Below are positions 15,723 to 24,300 of a stretch of DNA of 32,246 nt, in pieces. The stretch covers positions 1 through 32,246 of the forward strand of contig CALWPC010000013.1 of NCBI GenBank assembly GCA_944383325.1, read 5' to 3'. The notes under the pieces were generated by a model. It was not told the origin of the DNA. It did not search any database and saw only the letters and a list, made by a program, of their open reading frames with translations. Numbering within the stretch: the stretch's first letter is position 1; each line of letters begins with the position of its first letter. The DNA is from an uncultured Lachnospiraceae bacterium. GTDB lineage: Bacteria; Bacillota; Clostridia; Lachnospirales; Lachnospiraceae. The translations under genes were made by a program, and so were the position numbers.

Positions 15723-17122
15723 TGGACGCATTTAAGTATTTTTATGAGTGTGTGGGCATCTTTTTTGTCCTGTATATGATCGGTTATGCGAGCTTTCTGT
15801 TTTTATCGGTGGCTGTAGGGAGCTCCGAGCTCTATCACAGCAAGCGGCGCAATCTTTTAAAAAATGAGCTGCGGCGGGATTATTATGTGCCGGTGACTAT
15901 TGTGGTGCCCGCTCACAACGAGGGCATCACCGTCGGCGCTACCGTCCGCTCCTTGTTGGCGTTGGACTATAAGTTGTACGAAATCATCGTGGTGGACGAC
16001 GGATCTACCGATAATACGGCACAGGTGGTGCGAGAGGAATTCCAGATGAGGCAGGTGACCCGTCCCATCCAACGCAAGATCTCTTGTCAACCGGAAATCG
16101 CCGTGTTTGAGTCCCATAGCTATAAGGTGCCCATCACTCTGATCAGCAAAAAGAACGGGGGCAAGGCTGACGCGCTGAACATGGGCATCAATGCCGCCAG
16201 ATACCCTTATTTTATATGTATGGATGCCGATTCGGTGCTGCAGCATGATTCACTGGAGAAGATTGTCCGTCCGGTTATCGAGGAGGGAAACGTGGTAGCG
16301 GTGGGTGGCGCTGTCCGCCCCTGCAACGGCGCTGAAATCGAAAATGGGCGGGTGATCTCCTATCATATGCCCAACAAGGTGCTTGCCTGTATGCAGGTAC
16401 TGGAGTACGATCGCTCCTTTTTGGCGGCCAGAATTCTGTTTGACAAATTTAACGGAAGCATCATCATCTCCGGCGCCTTTGGACTCTTTAAAAAAAGTGT
16501 GGTCATCGCTGCCGGCGGCTATGACTCCACCACCATGGGCGAAGATATGGAGCTGGTGGTAAAGCTTCACGTATTCTGCCGGGAACACGGTATTCCCTAC
16601 CGGATTCGCTACGCCACCGATGCCATTTGTTGGACCCAGGTGCCCGAGAGATTAAAGGATCTGTGTAAGCAGCGGCGGCGATGGCATATCGGATTATTTC
16701 AAAGCATGACCCGCCACCGCGTTATGTTGGCAAACCCAAAGTACGGGCTGACGGGTTTCGTTTCCTACGTTTACTTTTTGATTTACGAGCTGCTCTCGCC
16801 CTATATCGAGATTTTGGGCATCGCTACCATTGCTCTGGCGTTCTTTTTGGATTTGATCAACGTGCCCTTTATGATTCTTTTTTTCCTGATCTATGTGGTC
16901 TACTCTGCCATCCTCTCGCTGACCGCCTTTTTTGCCCGGATTCACACGGTGGATCTGAAGCTGACTCTTCTGGATGCGCTCAAGGCTATCGGGCTGTGTG
17001 TGTTGGAGGTCTCGGGGCTGCGGCTAGTCATGGCTTGGGTTCGGTCCACCGCGTTGATCGGTTACAAGAAAAAGAAGAACAACTGGGGCAGAATTGAGCG
17101 AAAAAAGATCCACTTTAACTGA
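15719..17122 (+). CDS. Processive family 2 glycosyltransferase, polysaccharide synthase
   Basis: This 467-residue membrane enzyme has an N-terminal helix (about 8-32), a cytosolic GT-A domain and three to four C-terminal helices (about 345-440). All processive GT2 motifs are present: D93-D94 in VVDDGSTD, D169-A-D171, the catalytic base in GED (E275-D276), and Q318-RRRW. It resembles PgaC/IcaA and YdaM-type synthases that build beta-linked polymers and extrude them. No PilZ domain is fused to it and none is encoded in the operon, so c-di-GMP control appears to act at the riboswitch rather than on the enzyme. No deacetylase or BcsB-like partner was found. The sugar polymer is unknown. The start is ATG 15719 or 15722, after ggaagg. 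Confidence 0.92.
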   Translation: MMDAFKYFYECVGIFFVLYMIGYASFLFLSVAVGSSELYHSKRRNLLKNELRRDYYVPVTIVVPAHNEGITVGATVRSLLALDYKLYEIIVVDDGSTDNTAQVVREEFQMRQVTRPIQRKISCQPEIAVFESHSYKVPITLISKKNGGKADALNMGINAARYPYFICMDADSVLQHDSLEKIVRPVIEEGNVVAVGGAVRPCNGAEIENGRVISYHMPNKVLACMQVLEYDRSFLAARILFDKFNGSIIISGAFGLFKKSVVIAAGGYDSTTMGEDMELVVKLHVFCREHGIPYRIRYATDAICWTQVPERLKDLCKQRRRWHIGLFQSMTRHRVMLANPKYGLTGFVSYVYFLIYELLSPYIEILGIATIALAFFLDLINVPFMILFFLIYVVYSAILSLTAFFARIHTVDLKLTLLDALKAIGLCVLEVSGLRLVMAWVRSTALIGYKKKKNNWGRIERKKIHFN

Positions 17123-17138
17123 GAATTGGAGGTTTTTT

Positions 17139-17273
17139 ATGCAGCTTAAGAGCTTGAAAAAGGCAATGTTTGGCTACAAAAAGGAATATGAGGCCCGGCA
17201 GGCCAGTCAGCGGATGACCGCAAAAACGCTGCCGAGCATGACGGATTTTGGGAGAGCGCAAAATGGAAGATAA
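17139..17273 (+). CDS. Small basic protein of 44 residues, unknown
   Basis: This short gene has a good SD (ggagg, 17128-17132) seven bases before its ATG. Its product starts MQLKSLKKAMFGYKKEY and ends TDFGRAQNGR. It is basic, has no membrane helix, and the first half can form an amphipathic helix that could bind membrane or the synthase. It lies 16 bases after the glycosyltransferase gene and overlaps the start of the EAL gene by 11 bases, so at minimum its translation couples the two. Small accessory proteins are common in polysaccharide synthase operons. I recognise no family. It could also be only a coupling leader. Confidence 0.6.
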   Translation: MQLKSLKKAMFGYKKEYEARQASQRMTAKTLPSMTDFGRAQNGR

Positions 17274-19113
17274 AGAGTTGATCTATGTAGCCGGCAACCC
17301 CAATGTCTATCCGCTGGAGTACTATGATGAGGACGCCGGAACCTATGCGGGTGTCATCCCCGAACTGCTGCGTCAGTTTTCCCAACAAAGCAATTATCAG
17401 CTAGTCTATTACCAGGAGGGAAGCCGAGATCAGCGGGCACAGCTTGCCAAAAACAGGCAGGTTGATCTTTTATCCGGTTACACCCAGGCCGATGAAGCGC
17501 CGTCCCACAGCCAGCCGGTGACCGTGTTCAACGCCGTCTGGGAGGGAGAGCAAATCACCTACCAGGTATATGTCAGCGATGTGGCGCCAGAGGCGCTCAA
17601 AGGCCAGTTGGAGAGCTATTTTGCCAGCGTGGACGAGGAGACGCTCAGCGGCACCTCGATACACGCTGCTGTGCAGTACCCCACACCCCACGCCCTTTAC
17701 TGGTCGTTGGCCGGTTTCGGACTGGCGGCCGCGGCGTTGACTGCGGCTGTGATTTTGCTGATGCGCCACTATCGAAAGATGCTGCGAAAAGCCAGACAGA
17801 GCATCGAAACCGACGAGGTGACCGGGCTTGGCAACGCAGAATATCTGACGCGGTATTACAAGCAGTTTGTCAACGATAAAAACCGCATTCTCTATAAGCT
17901 TTGCTATTTCTATGTGGACACCGACCAGTTGCGGCGGCTGAGCAACAACGAGGAGACGAATGAATTTCTCCGTTATGCCGCAACGCTGCTGCAGGAGTAT
18001 ACCGGCGACAGTGATATTCTGGCTAGGGTGTCTGACCATGGTTTTGTGTTGGCAAAGCTGTCCGGCTCTGCACAGACGGATGAGGAATGGCTGACTTCAC
18101 TGATTACCCGCGCCCGCGCCTATTCTGAGAAGTATCAAAAACCGTTTGAAGTCAATCTGTCGGCGGGCATCTATCCTATAAAGGCCTCTGACCGAGATTT
18201 AAATGAAATGGTTTTCAACGCTAGTCAGAGCGCCCGTGCGGCGTCGCAGACGGGTGTGGACTATATGGTGTGCTCTGATCAGGTACTGCACCAGCTTCTG
18301 GAAGAACGGCGATTGCAGGCCGACATCGAACGCGCCCTTACGAATCAGGAGTTTGAGCTGTATCTGCAGTTTTATGTGGACTGTGGTGCCCATCGAATTG
18401 TGGGCGCTGAGGCGCTTTCTCGTTGGCAGCACCCGGAGAAGGGGCTTTTGACACCCGGCCGTTTTATTCCCATGATGGAACGGGAAGGCAAGATCAGCAA
18501 GCTGGATTACTACTCCCTAGAGAAGGTCTGTTCCTTTTTGGAGGAGCTTGTTGAGCTGGGGATCGACACTTTTTTTATCTCCTGCAATTTTTCGCGGGAT
18601 ACTTTTGCGGCGGCGGACTTTGTGGACAACTGCAAAAGAATCATCGGACAGTATCAATTTCCCCGGGAGTTGTTAGTCTTTGAGATTACCGAGAGCGTCT
18701 CCTCAAAAAATATCTCGCAGCTACAGCAGAACACCGTTGCCCTCAAGGAGTACGGGGTGAAACTTGCGCTGGATGATTTTGGCGAGGGCTTTACTTCCTT
18801 TTATGATCTGCAGCAGTATCCCATTGACATCATCAAGCTTGACAAAAGCCTGATCGATAACATGGGAACCGAGCGGGGAGATGCGATTCTCAAGGCAATG
18901 ATCCGAGTGGGCCATGAGCTGGGGGTAACAATTCTGGCGGAGGGCGTCGAGACCGATGATCAGGTAGAGACGATTACCCGATTGCAATGCGATTTATTGC
19001 AGGGATTTCGCTTCTGTTATCCACTGCCCCGTTGGGAGGCCCAAAAGAAAATTTCACAGCTGTTTTTGACGGCCCGCACAGACGATAAGTCGTTTTCGCC
19101 TTCGGCTCCCTGA
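17263..19113 (+). CDS. Membrane protein with degenerate GGDEF and probably active EAL phosphodiesterase
   Basis: This is a 616-residue protein. Residues 1-140 resemble part of a type 3 solute-binding domain (NPNVYPLEYYDEDAGTYAG then QVDLLSGY), followed by one membrane helix at about 145-168. A GGDEF-like domain has SDHGF (257-261) in place of GGDEF and should not make c-di-GMP. The EAL domain keeps E383-A-L, CNFS, EITES, D504-D505 in DDFGEGF, KLDKS, EGVET and QGF, so c-di-GMP hydrolysis is expected. There is no signal peptide before the binding-like domain, and the frame is closed upstream by TGA 17239, so the domain's location is puzzling. The ATG at 17263 follows gggaga. As last gene of a c-di-GMP-switched operon it would act as a negative feedback on it. 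Confidence 0.9.
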   Translation: MEDKELIYVAGNPNVYPLEYYDEDAGTYAGVIPELLRQFSQQSNYQLVYYQEGSRDQRAQLAKNRQVDLLSGYTQADEAPSHSQPVTVFNAVWEGEQITYQVYVSDVAPEALKGQLESYFASVDEETLSGTSIHAAVQYPTPHALYWSLAGFGLAAAALTAAVILLMRHYRKMLRKARQSIETDEVTGLGNAEYLTRYYKQFVNDKNRILYKLCYFYVDTDQLRRLSNNEETNEFLRYAATLLQEYTGDSDILARVSDHGFVLAKLSGSAQTDEEWLTSLITRARAYSEKYQKPFEVNLSAGIYPIKASDRDLNEMVFNASQSARAASQTGVDYMVCSDQVLHQLLEERRLQADIERALTNQEFELYLQFYVDCGAHRIVGAEALSRWQHPEKGLLTPGRFIPMMEREGKISKLDYYSLEKVCSFLEELVELGIDTFFISCNFSRDTFAAADFVDNCKRIIGQYQFPRELLVFEITESVSSKNISQLQQNTVALKEYGVKLALDDFGEGFTSFYDLQQYPIDIIKLDKSLIDNMGTERGDAILKAMIRVGHELGVTILAEGVETDDQVETITRLQCDLLQGFRFCYPLPRWEAQKKISQLFLTARTDDKSFSPSAP

Positions 19114-19151
19114 CGGTCTTCGGCTCAAAAAAGAAGTTTCTAATTAAAAGA

Positions 19152-19195
19152 AAAACGGGACTGCGCCCTGCCTTGGCTGCGGTCCCGTTCTTTGC
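19152..19195. terminator. Terminator between convergent EAL and pncB genes
   Basis: AACGGGAC pairs with GTCCCGTT, with an inner TGC/GCG-rich part and a loop around ccctgccttgg. On the minus strand it is followed by TTTTTCTTTT, a good T-run for the nicotinate gene. On the plus strand the run is only TTCTTT, so it should work best for the minus strand. Confidence 0.75.
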
Positions 19196-19205
19196 GTGCT
19201 TCTTT

Positions 19206-20681
19206 TTATTTTTGTATTTCTTCGCTGTCGGATTCTTCTTCAAAACGGTCTAAAAGTTCACATTTGAGATCATACAATTTTCTCGACAAATCAACGTATA
19301 CCTTATGCGGGTTGACAAGACGGCGGCACTCGTCCCAAAGGGTGTCCAGATCGCGCATCGAATACGCGCGGATGTCCATGACAGACGGAGAGTCGTAGAC
19401 GCATTTTCCGTCTTTGAAGATGGGAACCAGCAGCTCTTTCATCGTGTACGTGCCGCCCGGAAGCGTCGTTTTTTTCCACGTTTCAATCGGATCAAACAAC
19501 TTTAATTTCTTTTCAGGATTGAATGTTTCTCCAACCAGACAGATTAGATCGGCTTTTAATTTTCCGCTTTCTTTTTCATAGATGCGGAAAATTGTTTTGT
19601 CGCCGGGATTGGTGACTTTTTCCGTATTTTCGGAGAGCTTGATTTTCGGAATCATTTCACCGTTGTCGTCCTCAATCGCGGCAAGCTTATACACGCCGCC
19701 AAATGACGGGCAATCTTTGGAAGTAATCAGGTTTGTGCCGACGCCCCAGGAAGTGATCGCCGCTTTTTGCAGTTTGAGACTGGAAATGAGGTTTTCATCC
19801 AGATCGCTCGACGCCGAGATAACGCAGTCGGTAAAACCGGCCGCATCCAACATCCGGCGGGCCTTTTTGGACAGGTAGGCGAGGTCGCCGCTGTCAAGGC
19901 GGATGCCGTAAAAATTGAGCGGAATGCCGGCTTCGCGCATTTCCGTGAACACGCGGATGGCGTTCGGTACACCGGATTTCAGCGTATCATACGTATCGAC
20001 AAGGAGTATACATGCGTCCGGGTAGAGATTGGCATAGGTTTTAAAGGCGGTGTATTCGTCTGGAAAGCTCATGATCCAACTGTGAGCGTGCGTGCCCTTT
20101 ACCGGAACGTCAAACATCTGGCCGGCCAGTACGTTGGAGGTTCCGATGCATCCGCCGATCATTGCGGCGCGCGCGCCGTAGATGCCTGCATCCGGCCCCT
20201 GCGCGCGGCGCAGGCCAAATTCCATGACGCCGTCGCCTTGTGCCGCATGAACAACGCGGGCGGTTTTGGTGGCGATCAGCGACTGATGATTAATGATATT
20301 GAGTATGGCCGTCTCGACAAGCTGAGCCTCAATGGCGGGCGCAACGACTTTTACAAGAGGTTCGCGAGGGAAAATGACCGTGCCTTCCGGGATGGCGTAA
20401 ATGTCTCCCGAAAAATGAAAATTGCGCAGATACTCCAGAAATTCGCGGTCAAATAGGTGAAGGCTGTCTAAGTAGTCAATATCTTCATCGGAAAAATGCA
20501 GATTCTTGATATAGTCGATGACCTGATCGAGACCTGCGGCGATTGCGTAGCCGTTTCCGCACGGATTAGTGCGGTAAAACGCGTCAAAAATAACATTTCG
20601 GTTATTTCCCGCCTTGTAATATCCCTGCATCATCGTCAACTCATACAGATCGGTCAGCAGGGTGAGGTTTCTTGTGCCCAT
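19206..20681 (-). CDS. pncB: Nicotinate phosphoribosyltransferase
   Basis: This 491-residue cytosolic enzyme makes nicotinate mononucleotide from nicotinate and PRPP, the first step of the Preiss-Handler route to NAD. The N-terminal TDLYELTMMQGYYKAG and the core FGLRRAQGPDAGIYGARAA, GTHAHSW and RLDSGDLAYLSKKAR segments are family hallmarks. The length fits the longer Firmicutes form. The ATG at 20681 is preceded by AAGGAG. It stands alone on the minus strand, divergent from the T-box/ileS unit. No clear promoter was found; TTGATC with a poor -10 (TACCCT on the minus strand) is the best pair. Confidence 0.95.
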   Translation of the reverse strand: MGTRNLTLLTDLYELTMMQGYYKAGNNRNVIFDAFYRTNPCGNGYAIAAGLDQVIDYIKNLHFSDEDIDYLDSLHLFDREFLEYLRNFHFSGDIYAIPEGTVIFPREPLVKVVAPAIEAQLVETAILNIINHQSLIATKTARVVHAAQGDGVMEFGLRRAQGPDAGIYGARAAMIGGCIGTSNVLAGQMFDVPVKGTHAHSWIMSFPDEYTAFKTYANLYPDACILLVDTYDTLKSGVPNAIRVFTEMREAGIPLNFYGIRLDSGDLAYLSKKARRMLDAAGFTDCVISASSDLDENLISSLKLQKAAITSWGVGTNLITSKDCPSFGGVYKLAAIEDDNGEMIPKIKLSENTEKVTNPGDKTIFRIYEKESGKLKADLICLVGETFNPEKKLKLFDPIETWKKTTLPGGTYTMKELLVPIFKDGKCVYDSPSVMDIRAYSMRDLDTLWDECRRLVNPHKVYVDLSRKLYDLKCELLDRFEEESDSEEIQK

Positions 20682-20800
20682 AAGCGATTACTCCTTTGTG
20701 TGGAATTCTGTTTGTTTGCTAATTAGGGTACTACGTTTCGTTTAAAAGATCAAGGAAAAGTTAAATGGACGTGTATTTTTGCCTGTTTTATGGAATTGAG

Positions 20801-20829
20801 TTGACTTCCGTGTCAAATTTCTTTATAAT
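20801..20829 (+). promoter_or_regulatory. ileS: Strong promoter of the T-box / ileS transcript
   Basis: TTGACT (20801-20806) and a perfect TATAAT (20824-20829) are spaced by 17 bases. Transcription should start near 20836, so the whole T-box is in the leader. Confidence 0.85.
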
Positions 20830-20835
20830 ACAAGC

Positions 20836-21104
20836 TAGTTAACGCCGTTATGCGGCGGAGGAATGAAAAATGAAAAAGACGATGATGAAGACGGTTTTAA
20901 GTTTTGAAAGTCGCAGCGAGCCGGAGAAGGTGGGAGTCCGGTACGAGTAGAGCTTAAATGGATCCCTTCTGAGTTGCGGCGCCTAAATGGTTCAGAGTAA
21001 GCGCCGACGGGACGCTCCTCCGTTATGGGAGACGCATATGATGGTATGTCGATAGGTGGTATAGCGAATGGGAGACCTTCGTCCTTTGGGCGAGGGCTTT
21101 TTTT
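20836..21104 (+). ncRNA. T-box leader, isoleucine type
   Basis: The leader shows a long stem I with the distal part AGCGAGCCGG...CCGGTACGAG, a likely specifier codon ATC (20962-20964) in ATGGATCCCTTCTGAGTT, and a CGGCGC/GCGCCG stem (around 20977-21006). The T-box element AGGTGGTATAGCG is at 21054-21066, followed by the terminator. Uncharged tRNA-Ile would bind the specifier and the T-box, favour the antiterminator and raise ileS expression. The assignment to isoleucine rests on the specifier reading and on the downstream gene agreeing with it. Confidence 0.88.
21075..21104 (+). terminator. T-box terminator
   Basis: CCTTCGTCC pairs with GGGCGAGG with G-U pairs around a TTT loop, followed by seven T bases (21098-21104). 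The 5' arm region overlaps the sequence after the T-box element that would otherwise join the antiterminator. It is the off state of the ileS leader. Confidence 0.8.
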
Positions 21105-21330
21105 ATTCGATAGGAAAGTTCTATGCACTTCCCTATCGAATAAAAAGCACTCCGTGCAGGAGCGCACGAAGTGAGCAAACCTCCTAAGATTGAGTAACAG
21201 AGGAGTTGAAGTGAGTTTGCTCACTTTGGCGGAGAGGAAGATGTTGCTAAAGCAACCCACCGGGCAGAAGCCGCTGCGGCGGACGCCGTTTAGGCCGGAT
21301 TCATCGAAAATCACACAACAGTTTTAAGGA
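21101..21330. repeat. Hairpin-rich repeat-like stretch between the T-box and ileS
   Basis: Three inverted repeats follow one another. First, 21101-21119 and 21127-21145 form a 19-pair arm with one mismatch (ttttattcgatagg/cctatcgaataaaa core) and a 7-base loop. Second, aagtgagcaaac (21169-21180) and gtttgctcactt (21215-21226) match perfectly, with inner ctcct/aggag. Third, gttgct/agcaac lies at 21243-21256. This is far more structure than a plain leader needs and it lies after the T-box terminator. It looks like a dispersed intergenic repeat of the kind found in clostridial genomes. Copy number cannot be seen from one window. Confidence 0.5.
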
Positions 21331-21348
21331 TTTAAGGAGGCAGCTGTT

Positions 21349-24300
21349 ATGTATGATAAGGTTTCAACAAATATGAATTTTGTTGAGAGAGAGAAGAAGA
21401 TTGAGAAATTTTGGGAAGATCAAAAGATTTTTGAAAAAAGTATTGAAAACCGCAAGGGCTGCGATACGTATACGTTTTATGACGGCCCGCCGACCGCGAA
21501 CGGAAAACCGCATATCGGCCATGTGCTGACCAGAGTAATCAAAGATATGATTCCCCGCTACCGCACAATGAAGGGGTATATGGTGCCTCGCAAGGCCGGT
21601 TGGGATACGCATGGACTGCCGGTCGAGCTTGAGGTGGAAAAGCTGCTCGGCCTTGACGGCAAGGAACAGATTGAAGAATACGGACTTGCCCCGTTTATTG
21701 ACAAATGTAAAGAGAGCGTCTGGAAGTATAAAGGGATGTGGGAGGACTTTTCTTCCACCGTCGGCTTCTGGGCGGATATGGAGCATCCTTATGTGACGTA
21801 TGACGATAATTTTATCGAATCGGAATGGTGGGCGCTGAAAAAGATCTGGGAAAAGAAGCTGCTTTATAAGGGCTTTAAAATTGTGCCGTACTGCCCGCGC
21901 TGCGGCACGCCGCTGTCCAGTCACGAGGTGGCGCAGGGCTACAAGGATATTAAAGAACGCTCTGCGGTCGTGCGTTTCCGTGTGAAAGACGAGGATGCGT
22001 ATATTCTGGCGTGGACGACGACGCCGTGGACGCTCCCGTCCAATGTTGCGCTCTGTGTGCATCCTGAGGAATGTTATGTGAAAGTGAAGGCTGCGGACGG
22101 AAATATTTATTATATGGCGCAGGCGCTTTTGGATACCGTGCTTGGCGGACTTGGAGATGAAGCAAGCGGCGTTGCGGCTTATGAGATTTTGGAGACCTAC
22201 ACCGGAAGAGATCTGGAAAATAAAGAGTACGAGCCGCTGTTTCCGTTTGGCTGTGCGACGGTGGAGCAACAGCATAAAAAAGCGTTTTATGTGACTTGCG
22301 ATACGTATGTTACGCTGACAGACGGCACGGGTGTCGTTCACATTGCGCCGGCATTCGGCGAGGATGACGCCAATGTCGGGCGAATATACGATCTGCCGTT
22401 TGTGCAGCTTGTCGACAGCAAGGGACAGATGACAAAGGAGACGGACTGGGAAGGTGTGTTCTGCAAACAGGCAGATCCGATGATTTTGGAAGCGCTTGAA
22501 AACAAAGGCCTGTTATTTTCAGCGCCGAAGTTTGAGCACAGCTACCCGCACTGTTGGCGATGCGACACGCCGCTGATCTATTATGCGCGCGAGTCCTGGT
22601 TTATTAAAATGACTGCCGTGCGGGATGATTTGATCCGCAATAATAATACGATCAACTGGATCCCTGAGAGTATCGGCAAGGGGCGGTTTGGAGACTGGTT
22701 GGAAAATGTCCAGGACTGGGGAATCAGCCGCAACCGCTACTGGGGAACGCCGCTCAATGTCTGGGAGTGCGAATGCGGACATCAGCATGCCATCGGCAGC
22801 AAGCAGGAGCTGCGCGAGATGTCTGATAACTGTCCGGAGCAGATCGAGCTTCACCGCCCGTATATTGATGCGGTGACAATTCGGTGTCCGAAATGCGGCA
22901 AAGAAATGCACAGGGTGCCGGAAGTAATTGACTGTTGGTTTGACTCCGGGTCAATGCCGTTTGCGCAGCATCATTATCCGTTTGAAAATGAGGAGCTGTT
23001 CAGAGAACAGTTCCCGGCCAAGTTTATTTCGGAGGCGGTCGATCAGACAAGAGGTTGGTTTTATTCTCTGCTTGCGATCTCCACGCTGATTTTTAACAAG
23101 GCGCCGTATGAAAATGTGATTGTCCTTGGGCATGTCCAGGATAAGGACGGGCAGAAAATGTCCAAGAGCAAGGGGAATGCGGTAGATCCGTTTGAAGCGC
23201 TTGAGGCGTTTGGGGCGGATGCAATTCGTTGGTATTTTTATATTAACAGCGCGCCGTGGCTGCCAAATCGCTTTCACGAGGATGCGGTTGTCGAGGGACA
23301 GCGCAAGTTTATGGGAACGCTCTGGAATACGTATGCATTTTTTGTGCTCTATGCCAATATTGATGCATTTGATCCGACAAAGTATGCTCTGGAATACGAT
23401 CAGCTTCCGGTGATGGACAAATGGCTGCTTTCGCGCCTGCATTCGATGGTGCAGTCTGTGGACACAAATCTTGAGAATTACCGGATCCCTGAGAGCGCGC
23501 GTGCGCTTCAGGAGTTTGTGGATGATATGAGCAACTGGTATGTTCGCCGCAGCCGTGAGCGTTTCTGGGCGAAGGGCATGGAACAGGATAAGATTCACGC
23601 GTATATGACGCTTTACACCGCGCTTGTCACGGTGGCCAAGGCGGCCGCGCCGATGATTCCGTTTATGACGGAGGATATTTATCAGAATCTGGTGCGCAAA
23701 GTAGATGCGGCCGCGCCGGAGAGCATTCATCTGTGTGATTTCCCGAAGGTACGGGAAGAGTATATCGACCGCGAGCTTGAGGCGTCGATGGATGAGGTGC
23801 GGAAAATCGTTGTCATGGGGCGTGCGTGCAGAAATACGGCGGGGATTAAAAACCGTCAGCCGGTCGGCACGATTTATGTGAAAGCGCCGTTTACGCTTGA
23901 TCATTATTTTTCTGATATTATCTGCGACGAGCTGAATGTAAAGAAACTGGTATTCCAGGATGATATGCGCGTGTTTACGTCTTACACATTTAAACCGCAG
24001 ATGCGGACTGTCGGACCGAAGTACGGAAAGCTGCTCGGAGCGATCAAGGGCGCGCTTGAAAATCTGGACGGGAATGCCGCGATGGATGAGCTTAGAGAGA
24101 GCGGCGAAATCAAGCTTGCTCTGGAGGGGCAGGACGTGGTTCTCAGCGAGGATGATCTGCTGATTGACCGTTCCCAGAAGGAAGGGTTTGTTGTCGAACA
24201 GGAGGGCGAGATCAGCGTGGTACTTGACACGGCGCTGTCGGACGCGCTACTGCGCGAGGGGCTTATGCGCGAGCTGATCAGCAAGATTCAGAACATGCGC

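Noticed and set aside
9417-19113. Standard cellulose, Pel or PNAG operon
   Set aside because: No BcsB, BcsC, PelD, PelF, PgaB-like deacetylase or PilZ domain is present, although the GT2 is of the same general type.
20870-20950. Small ORF of 26 residues (MKKTMMKTVL...) with ggagg upstream in the ileS leader
   Set aside because: It lies inside stem I of the T-box, where conserved RNA structure explains the sequence; a leader peptide is not needed for this mechanism.
20835-21314. Minus-strand ORF of 159 residues
   Set aside because: It is antisense to the T-box and repeat element, has no SD, and its composition reflects the repeat arms.
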